A DNA stretch of 18,356 nucleotides from Dehalococcoidia bacterium (GCA_030602865.1 JAUVYX010000001.1:1-18356), one strand, 5' to 3'. Shown: positions 6,007 to 13,800, counted from the first letter of the stretch. The notes: generated from the sequence alone by a model not told the origin. A program made the numbers and translations.

Positions 6007-7233
6007 TTATTCCTTCTCAGAGGAAGTATTGCCAGTAAAATATACCACTATCATGGAAGCGAGGCTAAGTGATGCAGCGGTGAGGAATGCAGAGTAGTAG
6101 CTCCCGGTGGTGTCGAAAATCCAGCCGCCGAAGATCGGGCCGATTACCATCCCGAGAGTTTGTAGAAAGAACGCAGCTCCATAAATAGTGCCGAAATGCC
6201 TCCGGCCAAAGTGTTCGGCAATAAGCCCCGGTAATATCGGGGTCACTGCTCCCAGGTTGAAGCCGATGAGTGCGGCATATAGGTAGAGCATGCCTATGTT
6301 TGTAGTTCTCATCAGCACGATAAACGCCACCATCTGGAGCAGTGTTCCCATCATGAAGACATATCTCTTTTGTATGATGTCCCCGAGCCTGCCGAACATA
6401 ATACGTGCTGGTATGCTGAATCCGCTGAGCAAGCCCACTGCTCCTGCAGCAGCCAGCTTGTCAATCCCAATATCCACGGCAAAGGCCACCTGGTGAATTA
6501 ACCCGGTACTGTAAGACCAGGCCCATAACATTGCCGCTGCCGCTATCAGCCAGAAAGGCTTTGTCTTCATCGCTTGGCTGAGGGAGGCTCCTGCCAATTC
6601 TGGGGGATTGTCCTGTATTACTTTCTCTTGTGTTTTTTTGATGAAAGAATAATTCTTCTCACCGGGGGTCCGCATAATAAAAAAGCTTACAGGGATTCCA
6701 ACCAGTGCAGTTATGCCTGCCAGGTAAAGGAAAGCGGTTTGCCAGCCATATAGAGCGATAAGTGTTCCGGCTACCGGAGCCATGACAGCACCGCCAGCCC
6801 CGACTCCTGCGGAAGCTATCCCGAGGGCGGTACTTTTTTTCTGAGTAAACCATCCTTCCACCGTGGTCATATTGGGTACGATGGATGTACATGCACTGCC
6901 GATGGCAACGATTACGCCATAGAATAAATAAAACTGCCATATCTCGGTAACGGTAGAAAGCAGGATATATCCAGTACATGCTACCAGGCTCCCGAAAAGC
7001 ATAATCTTCCTTACCCCTATCTTGTGGATAAGCATGCCGATAACAGGGGTAATAGATCCGGAAAGCAGGAGTCCAAGAGAGAGGGCACCAGCAGTTTGTG
7101 CTCGTGACCATCCCATATCATGCAGCATCGCATCGAAAAAGACAGGGAAGGCATAGATACGACTTCCAGTGGTGCATAGCAGCAGAATAAAGGCTCCGCT
7201 TACCACCCACCAGCCATAAAAAATTTTCCTCAT
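6007..7233 (-). CDS. MFS transporter, oxalate/formate antiporter (OFA)-like, copy 2
   Basis: A 408-residue MFS carrier closely similar to the next gene (4626-5855) along its whole length; shared blocks include FYGWWVVSGAF, RAQTAGALSLG, WFTQKKSTALGIAS, YGWQTAFLYLAGI, HQVAFAVDIGID and GPIFGGWIFDTTG. About 12 hydrophobic helices are seen, with a lysine-rich central loop near 195-215 that differs most between the copies. The transported solute is probably a small carboxylate. The start is set at ATG 7233; a TTG at 7245 is in frame and neither has a convincing Shine-Dalgarno. The 151 bases between the two carriers hold the inverted repeat and the promoter of copy 1. The tandem arrangement indicates local gene duplication followed by divergence. 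Confidence 0.9.
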   Translation of the reverse strand: MRKIFYGWWVVSGAFILLLCTTGSRIYAFPVFFDAMLHDMGWSRAQTAGALSLGLLLSGSITPVIGMLIHKIGVRKIMLFGSLVACTGYILLSTVTEIWQFYLFYGVIVAIGSACTSIVPNMTTVEGWFTQKKSTALGIASAGVGAGGAVMAPVAGTLIALYGWQTAFLYLAGITALVGIPVSFFIMRTPGEKNYSFIKKTQEKVIQDNPPELAGASLSQAMKTKPFWLIAAAAMLWAWSYSTGLIHQVAFAVDIGIDKLAAAGAVGLLSGFSIPARIMFGRLGDIIQKRYVFMMGTLLQMVAFIVLMRTTNIGMLYLYAALIGFNLGAVTPILPGLIAEHFGRRHFGTIYGAAFFLQTLGMVIGPIFGGWIFDTTGSYYSAFLTAASLSLASMIVVYFTGNTSSEKE

Positions 7234-7597
7234 TAGTTTAACCAATCATACTATGGTACAAAGGATAACTGAAACCTAGAGACTGGATACACAGGACTGT
7301 TGTAGAGATAGGTGATATCACATAGAGCATTTCAAGTTATTAGTTTTTCCTCTGACAGGGTAGGTTGAAATATCGTTCCATGCCATTTTCAAGCACACGG
7401 TGTCGCAGGAAGTCATGGCAATGAATACTTTGTATTGCCGTGTTTATGAAATTGTGAAAGTCCCGACTACTTCCTTCCAGGGATATGCATCGCGGTCTGC
7501 TTCAGCAAAAGATAGCTTTACTATGTAAAAATGAGATTGTGTGGCCTTGAAGTAGAAGCCTCTTTGTTTTAATTTGCATGCCTTTGTCAGAGAAAGA
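7234..7597. other. Intergenic region without a recognisable gene
   Basis: About 360 bases between MFS copy 2 and the enolase-superfamily gene, both on the minus strand. I see no credible coding frame, RNA gene or long repeat. A small imperfect hairpin (GGCAAT at 7417-7422, ATTGCC at 7434-7439) has no U-run. A TATGAT (minus strand, near 7248) is the only -10-like box for MFS copy 2, but it sits too close to the ATG and lacks a good -35. Confidence 0.5.
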
Positions 7598-8785
7598 TTA
7601 TGGCCATTCCTCGCTATAGGAGCGAATATTACTGGGAGGGAAATCCTGATACTGATATTCCTTGAGCACTTCCTCGTTAATTTCCAGTCCAAGCCCCGGA
7701 GTAGTAGGCAGGGCGATGTAGCCATTCTCCACTTTAATGGGGTTTACCGATATGGCGTTCCCTGTTGCGGCGAACTGGACGAAATATTCGGTAATCAGGA
7801 AGTTGGTCATGGTAGCTGAGACATGGATAGTAGCTGCCAGCGCCATGGTGGTACTGTTGTAATTATGGGGTGAGATAGCTACATAATACGGCTCGGCCAT
7901 GGCGGCTATCTCCTTTAGTTCCAGTATGCCACCGCAGTTAGCTACATCGGGGTTCAGTATATCGGCGGCCTGTTTCTCCAGTACCTCCCGGAAGGCTGCC
8001 TTGGTGTAAAGTGTTTCCCCCGTTACCACCGGCAAATTGATATCTCGTCTTACCTCCGCAAGAGCGTGGATGTTATCTGCAGGGACGGGTTCCTCGTACC
8101 AGAATGGATTGAATTGTTCTATCCTTCTGGCAATTCGCGTAGCGTACATGGGAGCCAGTCGCCGATGTACCTCAACCAGGACATCAACATCTTGTCCTAC
8201 AGCCTCTCTTACCAATCCTACGTTTCTGACAGCGATATCCTCGTCTTCCTTACTTATAAATGAACGCCATGGGCCAGGGAAAGGGTCGAACTTGAGCGCG
8301 GTGAATCCTGCTTGCACCGTCTCCTTTGCCCTCCTGACAAGGTCGTCTGTGTCGGTGAGACTGCGATACCAGCCGTTGGCGTATACCCTTATTTTATCCC
8401 GGCATGGCCCGCCTAATAGATTATAGACAGGAGTACCGAGTTTCTTCCCGACGATGTCCCACATGGCCTGCTCGATAGCGCTTATCGCACAAAAGATATC
8501 CATAGAGCCTCTTCTGCCCGACAAATCGTTATAGGCGATATGCGTGAAATGCTTTATGTGAAAGGGGCTCTTACCGATAATATAGGCACCTATGGTATCA
8601 ACCAGCTGGGCAATACTTCTTTCTCTAGTGGGTTGGGTGTAGGCTTCTCCCCATCCCACAATCCCCTCGTCGGTCTCCATCTTAACCAGTACCCAGTGTT
8701 TACGTTGCCAGTGCTTGTCCATCTCGGCCAACTTCTTTGAACTGTAGGGACAAACCAGAAAGCTCTTAACATTGCTGATTTTCAT
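7598..8785 (-). CDS. Enolase superfamily (mandelate racemase/muconate lactonizing enzyme) protein, probable acid-sugar dehydratase
   Basis: A 395-residue enolase-superfamily protein with the capping domain at about 1-125 and the TIM barrel after it. Expected Mg ligands are Glu205 in LVEVHRR, Glu231/232 in WYEEPV and Glu257 in TGET; His207 and His307 (ISPHNYNS) are candidate acid/base residues, and Asp280 is in NPDVANCGG. The glycine-rich YNLLGGPCRDKIRVYANGW is typical of the mandelate racemase subgroup. The pattern most resembles galactonate/gluconate-type dehydratases, which abstract the proton alpha to a carboxylate and eliminate water. The first ligand is Glu where Asp is usual. GAGGAG lies seven bases before the ATG. 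It follows a cupin gene after 21 bases, in the same operon. The exact substrate cannot be inferred. Confidence 0.88.
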   Translation of the reverse strand: MKISNVKSFLVCPYSSKKLAEMDKHWQRKHWVLVKMETDEGIVGWGEAYTQPTRERSIAQLVDTIGAYIIGKSPFHIKHFTHIAYNDLSGRRGSMDIFCAISAIEQAMWDIVGKKLGTPVYNLLGGPCRDKIRVYANGWYRSLTDTDDLVRRAKETVQAGFTALKFDPFPGPWRSFISKEDEDIAVRNVGLVREAVGQDVDVLVEVHRRLAPMYATRIARRIEQFNPFWYEEPVPADNIHALAEVRRDINLPVVTGETLYTKAAFREVLEKQAADILNPDVANCGGILELKEIAAMAEPYYVAISPHNYNSTTMALAATIHVSATMTNFLITEYFVQFAATGNAISVNPIKVENGYIALPTTPGLGLEINEEVLKEYQYQDFPPSNIRSYSEEWP

Positions 8786-8806
8786 TTATATCTCCTCATA
8801 ATAAGC

Positions 8807-9256
8807 CTATTTGTTAGCCTGTGAACTCCAGATGCTGGCATTCTTTTCCTGTTCTTCTGTGATGGCTTGAAAGGATGCAGGATCGCAGTCGTAGATACGA
8901 CCTGCCTTCTCTGCAGACTCTCCGTAGACCCACAGCATCTTGAATCCCTTGCTGTTTCCACAGGACCATGCATGGGAATAACCTTTGGGGAGGAATACTC
9001 CACATCCCGGTTCCGCCCTCCACCAGCGGCCGTCAAAAAGGGTATATCCGGGAGCTGCTGAACTTTTGTCGATGATAATTAACTCCCAGGTCGTGTGGTG
9101 ATGTAGTGGGATACGCCAGCCAGTCACATAATCAATAACACCGAAGCTGACTTGCCCTGGTTCGTCTATGTAACAGGTGTTGACTACCTCGCCAACCCGT
9201 CCTGCCTCTACCTGTTTCCCTTCGCTAGGGTAGATAATATATGGTTGCTGGTTCAT
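8807..9256 (-). CDS. Small cupin-domain protein
   Basis: A 149-residue single-domain cupin. Motif 1 is seen as GWRIPLHHHTTWE (His52-54, Glu58) and motif 2 as GVFLPKGYSHAW (His95), giving the usual three-His/one-Glu metal site. No signal peptide is evident. Cupins of this size include sugar-acid isomerases, dioxygenase-like proteins and pectin-pathway KdgF; context with a mandelate-racemase-type enzyme suggests handling of an acid sugar or similar organic acid, but this is inference. The ATG at 9256 has GGAAAGGA upstream. It is the first gene of a two-gene operon with the enolase-superfamily gene, driven by the promoter at 9309-9338. Confidence 0.85.
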   Translation of the reverse strand: MNQQPYIIYPSEGKQVEAGRVGEVVNTCYIDEPGQVSFGVIDYVTGWRIPLHHHTTWELIIIDKSSAAPGYTLFDGRWWRAEPGCGVFLPKGYSHAWSCGNSKGFKMLWVYGESAEKAGRIYDCDPASFQAITEEQEKNASIWSSQANK

Positions 9257-9308
9257 AGCCCGTCCTTTCCAAGTTTTTTTACCTTGTTGAAATTGTCTCA
9301 GATAGCGA

Positions 9309-9338
9309 ATTCTAGGACAGAATCGAGGTGTTAGTCAA
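9309..9338 (-). promoter_or_regulatory. Sigma-70 promoter for the cupin/enolase-superfamily operon
   Basis: On the minus strand TTGACT (9338-9333) is followed by 18 bases and TAGAAT (9314-9309). The -35 and -10 each match five of six consensus positions. The -10 lies within CCTAGAATTC (9316-9307), the same ten bases as at the promoter of the 3-hydroxyacyl-CoA dehydrogenase gene. The leader to the ATG at 9256 would be about 45 bases. Confidence 0.65.
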
Positions 9339-9409
9339 CAGGGTTGGGAGCGCGCTTGGGGAAAATGATCTCCAAGGTGTTTTCTTTCTGTTGCTATAGG
9401 TGAAAGTAA

Positions 9410-9442
9410 AAAGGGGCTGATCTGTGTAAACCAACCCCCTTT
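9410..9442 (-). terminator. Putative intrinsic terminator after the PTE-family gene
   Basis: Read on the minus strand, AAAGGGG (9442-9436) pairs with CCCCTTT (9416-9410) across a 19-base loop and continues into a T-rich run at 9409-9403. It lies about 50 bases after the stop of the gene at 9495. The loop is long, so strength is uncertain. On the plus strand it is followed by a weaker T-rich stretch. Confidence 0.5.
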
Positions 9443-9494
9443 GTTATATTTAATTTTGATACTAATTCTGTGTTCTGCTGGCTGAGTAGGCCGC

Positions 9495-10550
9495 TTACAC
9501 GAAGCTGAATATCCGCCTGGGGTTATCCACCATCATGGCATGTATCTGTTCCCTGCTGATTCCCTTAGCCAGCATCACCGGCACAACGTTCTCCAGGATA
9601 TGGGCATAGCCCCAACCGCCATAGGCTCTCCGCTGATGCTTGTTCCAAATATCCTGTGCTATTAATATCTGGTCAAGGTATCCTTTCTCGATAAGCTCGA
9701 TTATCTCGTTTAGACGTGCCGTATCGTTGGGGAAATCTATCACCCTGATGCCCAGTGGATAGTATCCCTCCCTGCCGAACAGGTCATATTCCAGGCAGCA
9801 GCCTGTCTTCGCCAGCTCTATTCGGCTTTCGGGCTTACGCAAGGTTCGTTCTATGTGATCCATTGTGGTGCGGCTGATATCGGCTCCGAGTTCATCGAGT
9901 ATCCTGATGATTGCCATTGGGGCCTCCTCGCTTTGCCCCGGGTGCACGTTCAGGGTTGCTCCTGTTATCTTCTGTGCACGAGCGGCGGCGCGCAGGGACT
10001 TCATCTCATTGTTCGTTATAGGCCATGAAGTGCCGATTTCTCCAATCAAACCTGCATGTATTCCACTATTACCTACGCCCTCTGTGATGTCTCTCACGAT
10101 TTCCTCTGTGATTTGCTCCTCAGTTTTATCATCCATCTCGGGTCCAAAAGAGGCTGCGATGTAGTAACCTGACCCCATAATAATGTTCAGTCCCGTGGCA
10201 CGAGAGATGCGCGCCAGTGATTCAGGGTCCCGTCCCAGCCCTATATTGCTCATCTCCACGATTGAGTTACCTCCGGCTATCTTGAAATGCATTGCCTCCT
10301 CGATGGCTTCCTGCTCATCGCGCATCAGCACATCGTCAAGGTTCTGGTACAGGTGATAACGAATCCACCACAGTATGTCCAGACTGACCGGACGGTGCGA
10401 TATCTCTTTATCGGTGGCCTTGGTTTGCTCGGTAAACCATGCCGAGCCATCGCTTACCAGGTGTTCATGGGGAAGGGTGATTCCCAGTTCCTCAGGCTCA
10501 ATTATTCCCAGAACGGTCTGAATTTTCCCTGCTAGCTTTACTAAGCTCAT
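9495..10550 (-). CDS. Phosphotriesterase (PTE)-family metal-dependent hydrolase, lactonase or esterase
   Basis: A 351-residue amidohydrolase-superfamily TIM barrel of the phosphotriesterase family. Metal ligands are visible in order: His28 and His30 in LPHEHL, Glu171 in LIGEIGTS, His203 in NVHPGQ, His232 in MDHIER and Asp300 in IAQDIW. The bridging residue is Glu171, not the carboxylated lysine of classical phosphotriesterase, as in the PHP (phosphotriesterase homology protein) branch. Natural substrates of this family are mostly lactones or phosphorylated sugars, so a lactonase feeding the neighbouring dehydratase is an attractive but unproven idea. GGAGG precedes the ATG at 10550 with good spacing. 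It has its own promoter (10596-10624) and a terminator-like hairpin behind it, so it seems separately transcribed from the cupin pair. Confidence 0.88.
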   Translation of the reverse strand: MSLVKLAGKIQTVLGIIEPEELGITLPHEHLVSDGSAWFTEQTKATDKEISHRPVSLDILWWIRYHLYQNLDDVLMRDEQEAIEEAMHFKIAGGNSIVEMSNIGLGRDPESLARISRATGLNIIMGSGYYIAASFGPEMDDKTEEQITEEIVRDITEGVGNSGIHAGLIGEIGTSWPITNNEMKSLRAAARAQKITGATLNVHPGQSEEAPMAIIRILDELGADISRTTMDHIERTLRKPESRIELAKTGCCLEYDLFGREGYYPLGIRVIDFPNDTARLNEIIELIEKGYLDQILIAQDIWNKHQRRAYGGWGYAHILENVVPVMLAKGISREQIHAMMVDNPRRIFSFV

Positions 10551-10595
10551 GCTTACGCCTCCTTCTGTTTTGAATTATTACTTAGTAGTGCCTGA

Positions 10596-10624
10596 ATTTT
10601 ACTCCCTGGGTATAATTTGCTCAA
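10596..10624 (-). promoter_or_regulatory. Putative sigma-70 promoter for the PTE-family gene
   Basis: On the minus strand TTGAGC (10624-10619), a 17-base spacer and TAAAAT (10601-10596) precede the gene at 10550, with a leader of about 40 bases. The -10 matches five of six bases and the -35 four of six. It separates the gene from the mscS-like gene that ends 150 bases upstream on the same strand. Confidence 0.5.
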
Positions 10625-10700
10625 CAAAGCTAATGCTGTATATGCCAATAAAGTTTGGAATACCAGAATACTCAATGCTGAAATCTCTCCATGCCTGCTG

Positions 10701-11972
10701 TTATGAATTGCCGGAGTTCTCTTTCACGGGTTTATGTACAGCATTAGACACTGACTTGGTGTCGACTAAAGAAGTTTTTAAGGAATCAAGAGGACTACCG
10801 CAATTTGAACAGAAGCGATTCCCCGGTAGATTAGGGTGCTTACAGGTATTACAGAGGAACGTTTCAAGCGTTTTCTCCTGGCCGAAATAGAGTTTTATAT
10901 GTGGCCAGGGAATCTCTATTCCCTCTTCATCAAAGGCTTTTTTAATCCGTTTCCTGATTTCTCCTGTCACTTCCCACTGGGCAAGAGGTTGAGTATCTCC
11001 AACTATCTTAATATCAATACCTGAGGCACCGAAGTTTGATACTCTGAGAACCTGCGGGGTCTTTAGTATTTTTGCTTTAAAGTCCCCATCACTTGCCAAC
11101 GTATCGCAGACTCTATTGATGACCTCTATGACATGATCAAGATTTTCCTGATATGATACCGATATATCAAGGTTAACACGTGACCATCCTTTCGTGTAAT
11201 TGCTGGCAGTGGTGATTTCTCCATTGGGAATGCTGTGAACCAGTCCATCGAGGTCGCGAAGCGTGGTTCTTCTCAGGTTAATGTCTTCGACCTGTCCGGC
11301 TATACCAGCTATCTTTACGACATCTCCCTTGTTGTACTGATCTTCCAGCAAAATGAACAAACCATTGAGGAAGTCTTTTATTAAGTGCTGGGCACCAAAA
11401 CCTACAGCAATGCCTACTATACCAGCACCAGCAAGGAGGGGAGCGATTGGTACACCGATCTCGTTGAGAATACTGAATGTAGCGATGGTGATAATAATAA
11501 TACGCAATATCCCCCCGAGCATGTCGGCTAGAGTCTCAGATCGTTTAGCCATCTCTGCCTTGGCTTTGCGCCCTTTCCCCCTTGATTTTACTGAACTTAC
11601 TACCAACCTTGGCAGTAATGTTTTGAATATGCGGTAGATAATATAGGAAACTAATATGATGACGAGTAGAAAAATACCGTGCTTGATCACCCATTCATTT
11701 ATCATGTCTGATGTTATGAGTTCATGAACCCCTTGTCGTGAAAGCACAATTACCACCGCTGTGGTGGCAATCAGTACCAGCGTAATTCCTTCAATAGACC
11801 GGTGAAGGAGAGAGATTGCCTTTACCATATTTTTATGCAATTTGGGAGATACCCATTTCTCAATGCGTGCCTGTAGAAAAGACCAGCTGAAGATAGAAAA
11901 GCAAAGCGTACAAGCAGCTATAATCAGTATCCAGATACTATTGGCGGTGAACCATTGCCATATACCAGTCAT
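10701..11972 (-). CDS. Small-conductance mechanosensitive channel (MscS family) with C-terminal zinc ribbon
   Basis: A 423-residue inner-membrane channel that would open under hypo-osmotic stress. Hydrophobic helices are seen at about 11-30, 62-78, 98-116 and 153-170, followed by the pore helix APLLAGAGIVGIAVGFGAQ (177-195) and the conserved beta domain from about 200. The cytoplasmic domain ends near 365. An unusual tail follows: a zinc ribbon with Cys374, Cys377, Cys388 and Cys391 (CNTC and CSNCG), then a polar, probably disordered C-terminus to 423. E. coli MscS has 286 residues; the extra length is an N-terminal helix pair and this tail. The ATG at 11972 has only a weak Shine-Dalgarno. 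It is divergent from the PAP2-like gene. Confidence 0.92.
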   Translation of the reverse strand: MTGIWQWFTANSIWILIIAACTLCFSIFSWSFLQARIEKWVSPKLHKNMVKAISLLHRSIEGITLVLIATTAVVIVLSRQGVHELITSDMINEWVIKHGIFLLVIILVSYIIYRIFKTLLPRLVVSSVKSRGKGRKAKAEMAKRSETLADMLGGILRIIIITIATFSILNEIGVPIAPLLAGAGIVGIAVGFGAQHLIKDFLNGLFILLEDQYNKGDVVKIAGIAGQVEDINLRRTTLRDLDGLVHSIPNGEITTASNYTKGWSRVNLDISVSYQENLDHVIEVINRVCDTLASDGDFKAKILKTPQVLRVSNFGASGIDIKIVGDTQPLAQWEVTGEIRKRIKKAFDEEGIEIPWPHIKLYFGQEKTLETFLCNTCKHPNLPGNRFCSNCGSPLDSLKTSLVDTKSVSNAVHKPVKENSGNS

Positions 11973-11995
11973 GTATCACACCACATCGTATGGTT

Positions 11996-12007
11996 ATAGT
12001 ATACTAT
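11996..12007. promoter_or_regulatory. 12-bp perfect palindrome in a divergent intergenic region
   Basis: ATAGTATACTAT is a perfect palindrome in the 149 bases between the divergent mscS-like and PAP2-like genes, 24 bases from the mscS ATG. It contains a TATACT -10-like box on both strands. It could be a -10 region, an operator, or chance in AT-rich DNA; no well-placed -35 box was found for either gene. Confidence 0.3.
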
Positions 12008-12121
12008 GGCTGTATTAAGACTAGTAGAGCCTATTTGTTCTTGCCTTGTGAACTACCTGTTGAAACGGTTCCTCTACTTCATGTTTTCGTAGAAGGGTCT
12101 TGTTATTAGTTCAATGTTAAG

Positions 12122-12730
12122 ATGCCAGCAAAGATGAAACTAATTTGTGGAAAACACATTGCCAGGTTGACCAGTATTATCGTCAACCCATTCCTGGTTA
12201 ATGCTACCTTGGTATTGATAATATCGTTTAAGAGCGCTGACAGCACTGCTGAAGGAGTCAGGTGGTTTTTAATATCGGTGGCTGTCAGCACAGTTCCTAT
12301 CTTTATCATTGTGCTCTTTCTGGTCAGGCATAATAGGGTTGATAGCCTCTTTATCAATGTACGTACCCAGAGGGATAAAGTATATGTTTTGTCATCAGTA
12401 CTGATGGGAATCGGTTGTGCCGTTTTATTCTTTTTAAAGGCGCCGGTTATGCTGATAGCTTTATTTGTAGCTATTTTATTAACAGGGCTGGCGTTTGCCG
12501 GTGTTAATCGCTGGTGGAAGATAAGCATTCATGTCGCCTCTATCGCTGCGGCGGTTACGGCACTGGTCATTATCTATGGAGTAGTTGTTGCATGGACTAT
12601 TTTACTGGTTCCCCTGGTCGCCTGGGCCAGGGTGGAAATGGAGCATCACTCTCTAGCCCAGGTGCTGGCTGGAGGACTGTTATCCAGCTTTATTCTATTG
12701 CTGGTTTTTCTCTATTTTAACCTGGTCTAG
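12122..12730 (+). CDS. PAP2-like (phosphatidic acid phosphatase type 2) integral membrane protein
   Basis: A 202-residue membrane protein with about six hydrophobic helices. The second half resembles PAP2 lipid phosphatases: KISIHVAS (133-140, in place of the usual PSGH motif) and ARVEMEHHSLAQVLAG (169-184, the R...H motif). PAP2 enzymes dephosphorylate lipid phosphates such as undecaprenyl diphosphate at the membrane. The last catalytic Asp of the third motif is Gln here (Gln180), and the first motif (KxxxxxxRP) is not clear, so catalytic activity is uncertain. Its start at 12122 is the first ATG after an in-frame stop and lacks a clear Shine-Dalgarno; ATG 12134 is possible. It ends tail-to-tail with the GGDEF gene, sharing CTAG. 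Confidence 0.7.
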   Translation: MPAKMKLICGKHIARLTSIIVNPFLVNATLVLIISFKSADSTAEGVRWFLISVAVSTVPIFIIVLFLVRHNRVDSLFINVRTQRDKVYVLSSVLMGIGCAVLFFLKAPVMLIALFVAILLTGLAFAGVNRWWKISIHVASIAAAVTALVIIYGVVVAWTILLVPLVAWARVEMEHHSLAQVLAGGLLSSFILLLVFLYFNLV

Positions 12731-13782
12731 CTGGAGGAGAGGGAAAGCGATTGCCCCTGGAGCTTCTTGTTATATAGAAAAACTTTATTTCTGTCTGCCT
12801 GTTTTGCCTTATAGAGTGCTGAGTCAGCGGCCTCTATCAGCCTACCTTCCTTGTCTGCATCTGTGGGGAAGGTTGCCACCCCGATGCTGATGGTTAGCTG
12901 ATTGTTAGGCTGGCTTTCCTTTTCTCCTTCAATATCTTCTCTCTCAATTAGCCTCCGCAATCTTTCCGCAATCAGTAGAGCCTCCTTCTGGTTGGCGTTG
13001 GGGAGAAGAACGGCAAATTCCTCTCCTCCATAACGGTATACATGATCCAGTGGTCGCAGATTAGATATCAGCGTCGTGGACACCTTTTTGAGTGCAATGT
13101 CGCCCTTCGGATGTCCATGGAAATCGTTGTAGTTCTTGAACCAGTCTATGTCCATCATCAGCATGGATAAGGGCTTTTTACATTGTTTAGCGTTGGCTAT
13201 TTCGGCTACGATATCTACATCGAATTTACGTCTATTGAAGCACTCGGTCAATCCATCCCGTACGGAGATATCCAAAATCTGCGAATACAGGAACGATCGT
13301 TCTATGGCGATAGAAACTTCATTTGCCAGCAGTTTTGTCAGTTCTATATCATCTTCATCGAAGGCATTTTTCTTTAAAGAATCAAGGTGAATAATTCCAT
13401 GAACCTCATTATTTGCCATGATAGGGGTGCAGATCAGGGATTGCATGGAGCATCCTTTAGGGAGACAACTGGTGGCAGTACTGTTCAAGACATCATTGGT
13501 GGAGATGTATTTCTTGGTCTGTACTATATACTTTATAGCAAGCATGTCTAAATCGAAATTCAACTTCTCTGATGTCTTTGGGAACCCAGTTTCAGCCAGG
13601 ATTTCTACCTTATTGTTTTTAATAAGCAGGATGGCACACATGTCACAGTTCACTATTTCTACGAGTTCCCTGACCAGTATACGTGAAATCTCCTCCAGCC
13701 TCAGATTTGTACCGATGCTGTGGTGAATCCTGGTGATAGCCTTCAATCTTTTAAGTTCTTTCTCTGTTGCTCTATCCTGCAA
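12727..13782 (-). CDS. GAF-GGDEF protein, probable diguanylate cyclase
   Basis: A 351-residue soluble signalling protein. Residues about 25-165 form a GAF sensor domain, followed by a short helical linker and a GGDEF domain (about 170-340). The active site is GGEEF (252-256) in YRYGGEEFAVLLP, and the domain starts with the typical DGLTECFNRRKFD. An RxxD inhibitory site (Arg243-Asp246) lies five residues before GGEEF, so product feedback by cyclic di-GMP is expected. No transmembrane segment is seen; the GAF domain probably senses a cytoplasmic ligand or redox state. The best start is TTG 13782 with GGAG six bases upstream; no in-frame ATG lies nearby. No cyclic di-GMP receptor or phosphodiesterase is in the window. 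Confidence 0.92.
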   Translation of the reverse strand: MQDRATEKELKRLKAITRIHHSIGTNLRLEEISRILVRELVEIVNCDMCAILLIKNNKVEILAETGFPKTSEKLNFDLDMLAIKYIVQTKKYISTNDVLNSTATSCLPKGCSMQSLICTPIMANNEVHGIIHLDSLKKNAFDEDDIELTKLLANEVSIAIERSFLYSQILDISVRDGLTECFNRRKFDVDIVAEIANAKQCKKPLSMLMMDIDWFKNYNDFHGHPKGDIALKKVSTTLISNLRPLDHVYRYGGEEFAVLLPNANQKEALLIAERLRRLIEREDIEGEKESQPNNQLTISIGVATFPTDADKEGRLIEAADSALYKAKQADRNKVFLYNKKLQGQSLSLSSS

Positions 13783-13800
13783 TCATTACTCCATTCAGGG

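Noticed and set aside
7417..7439. Small hairpin GGCAAT/ATTGCC as terminator of the enolase-superfamily operon
   Set aside because: The stem is short and bulged, over 150 bases from the stop codon, and has no following T-run.
7444..7725. 93-codon minus-strand open frame overlapping the end of the enolase-superfamily gene
   Set aside because: It overlaps a confident gene on the same strand in another frame, has no Shine-Dalgarno and no recognisable motif.
12106..12528. 140-codon minus-strand frame opposite the PAP2-like gene
   Set aside because: It is antisense to a membrane protein with plausible helices, and its composition is typical of such shadows.
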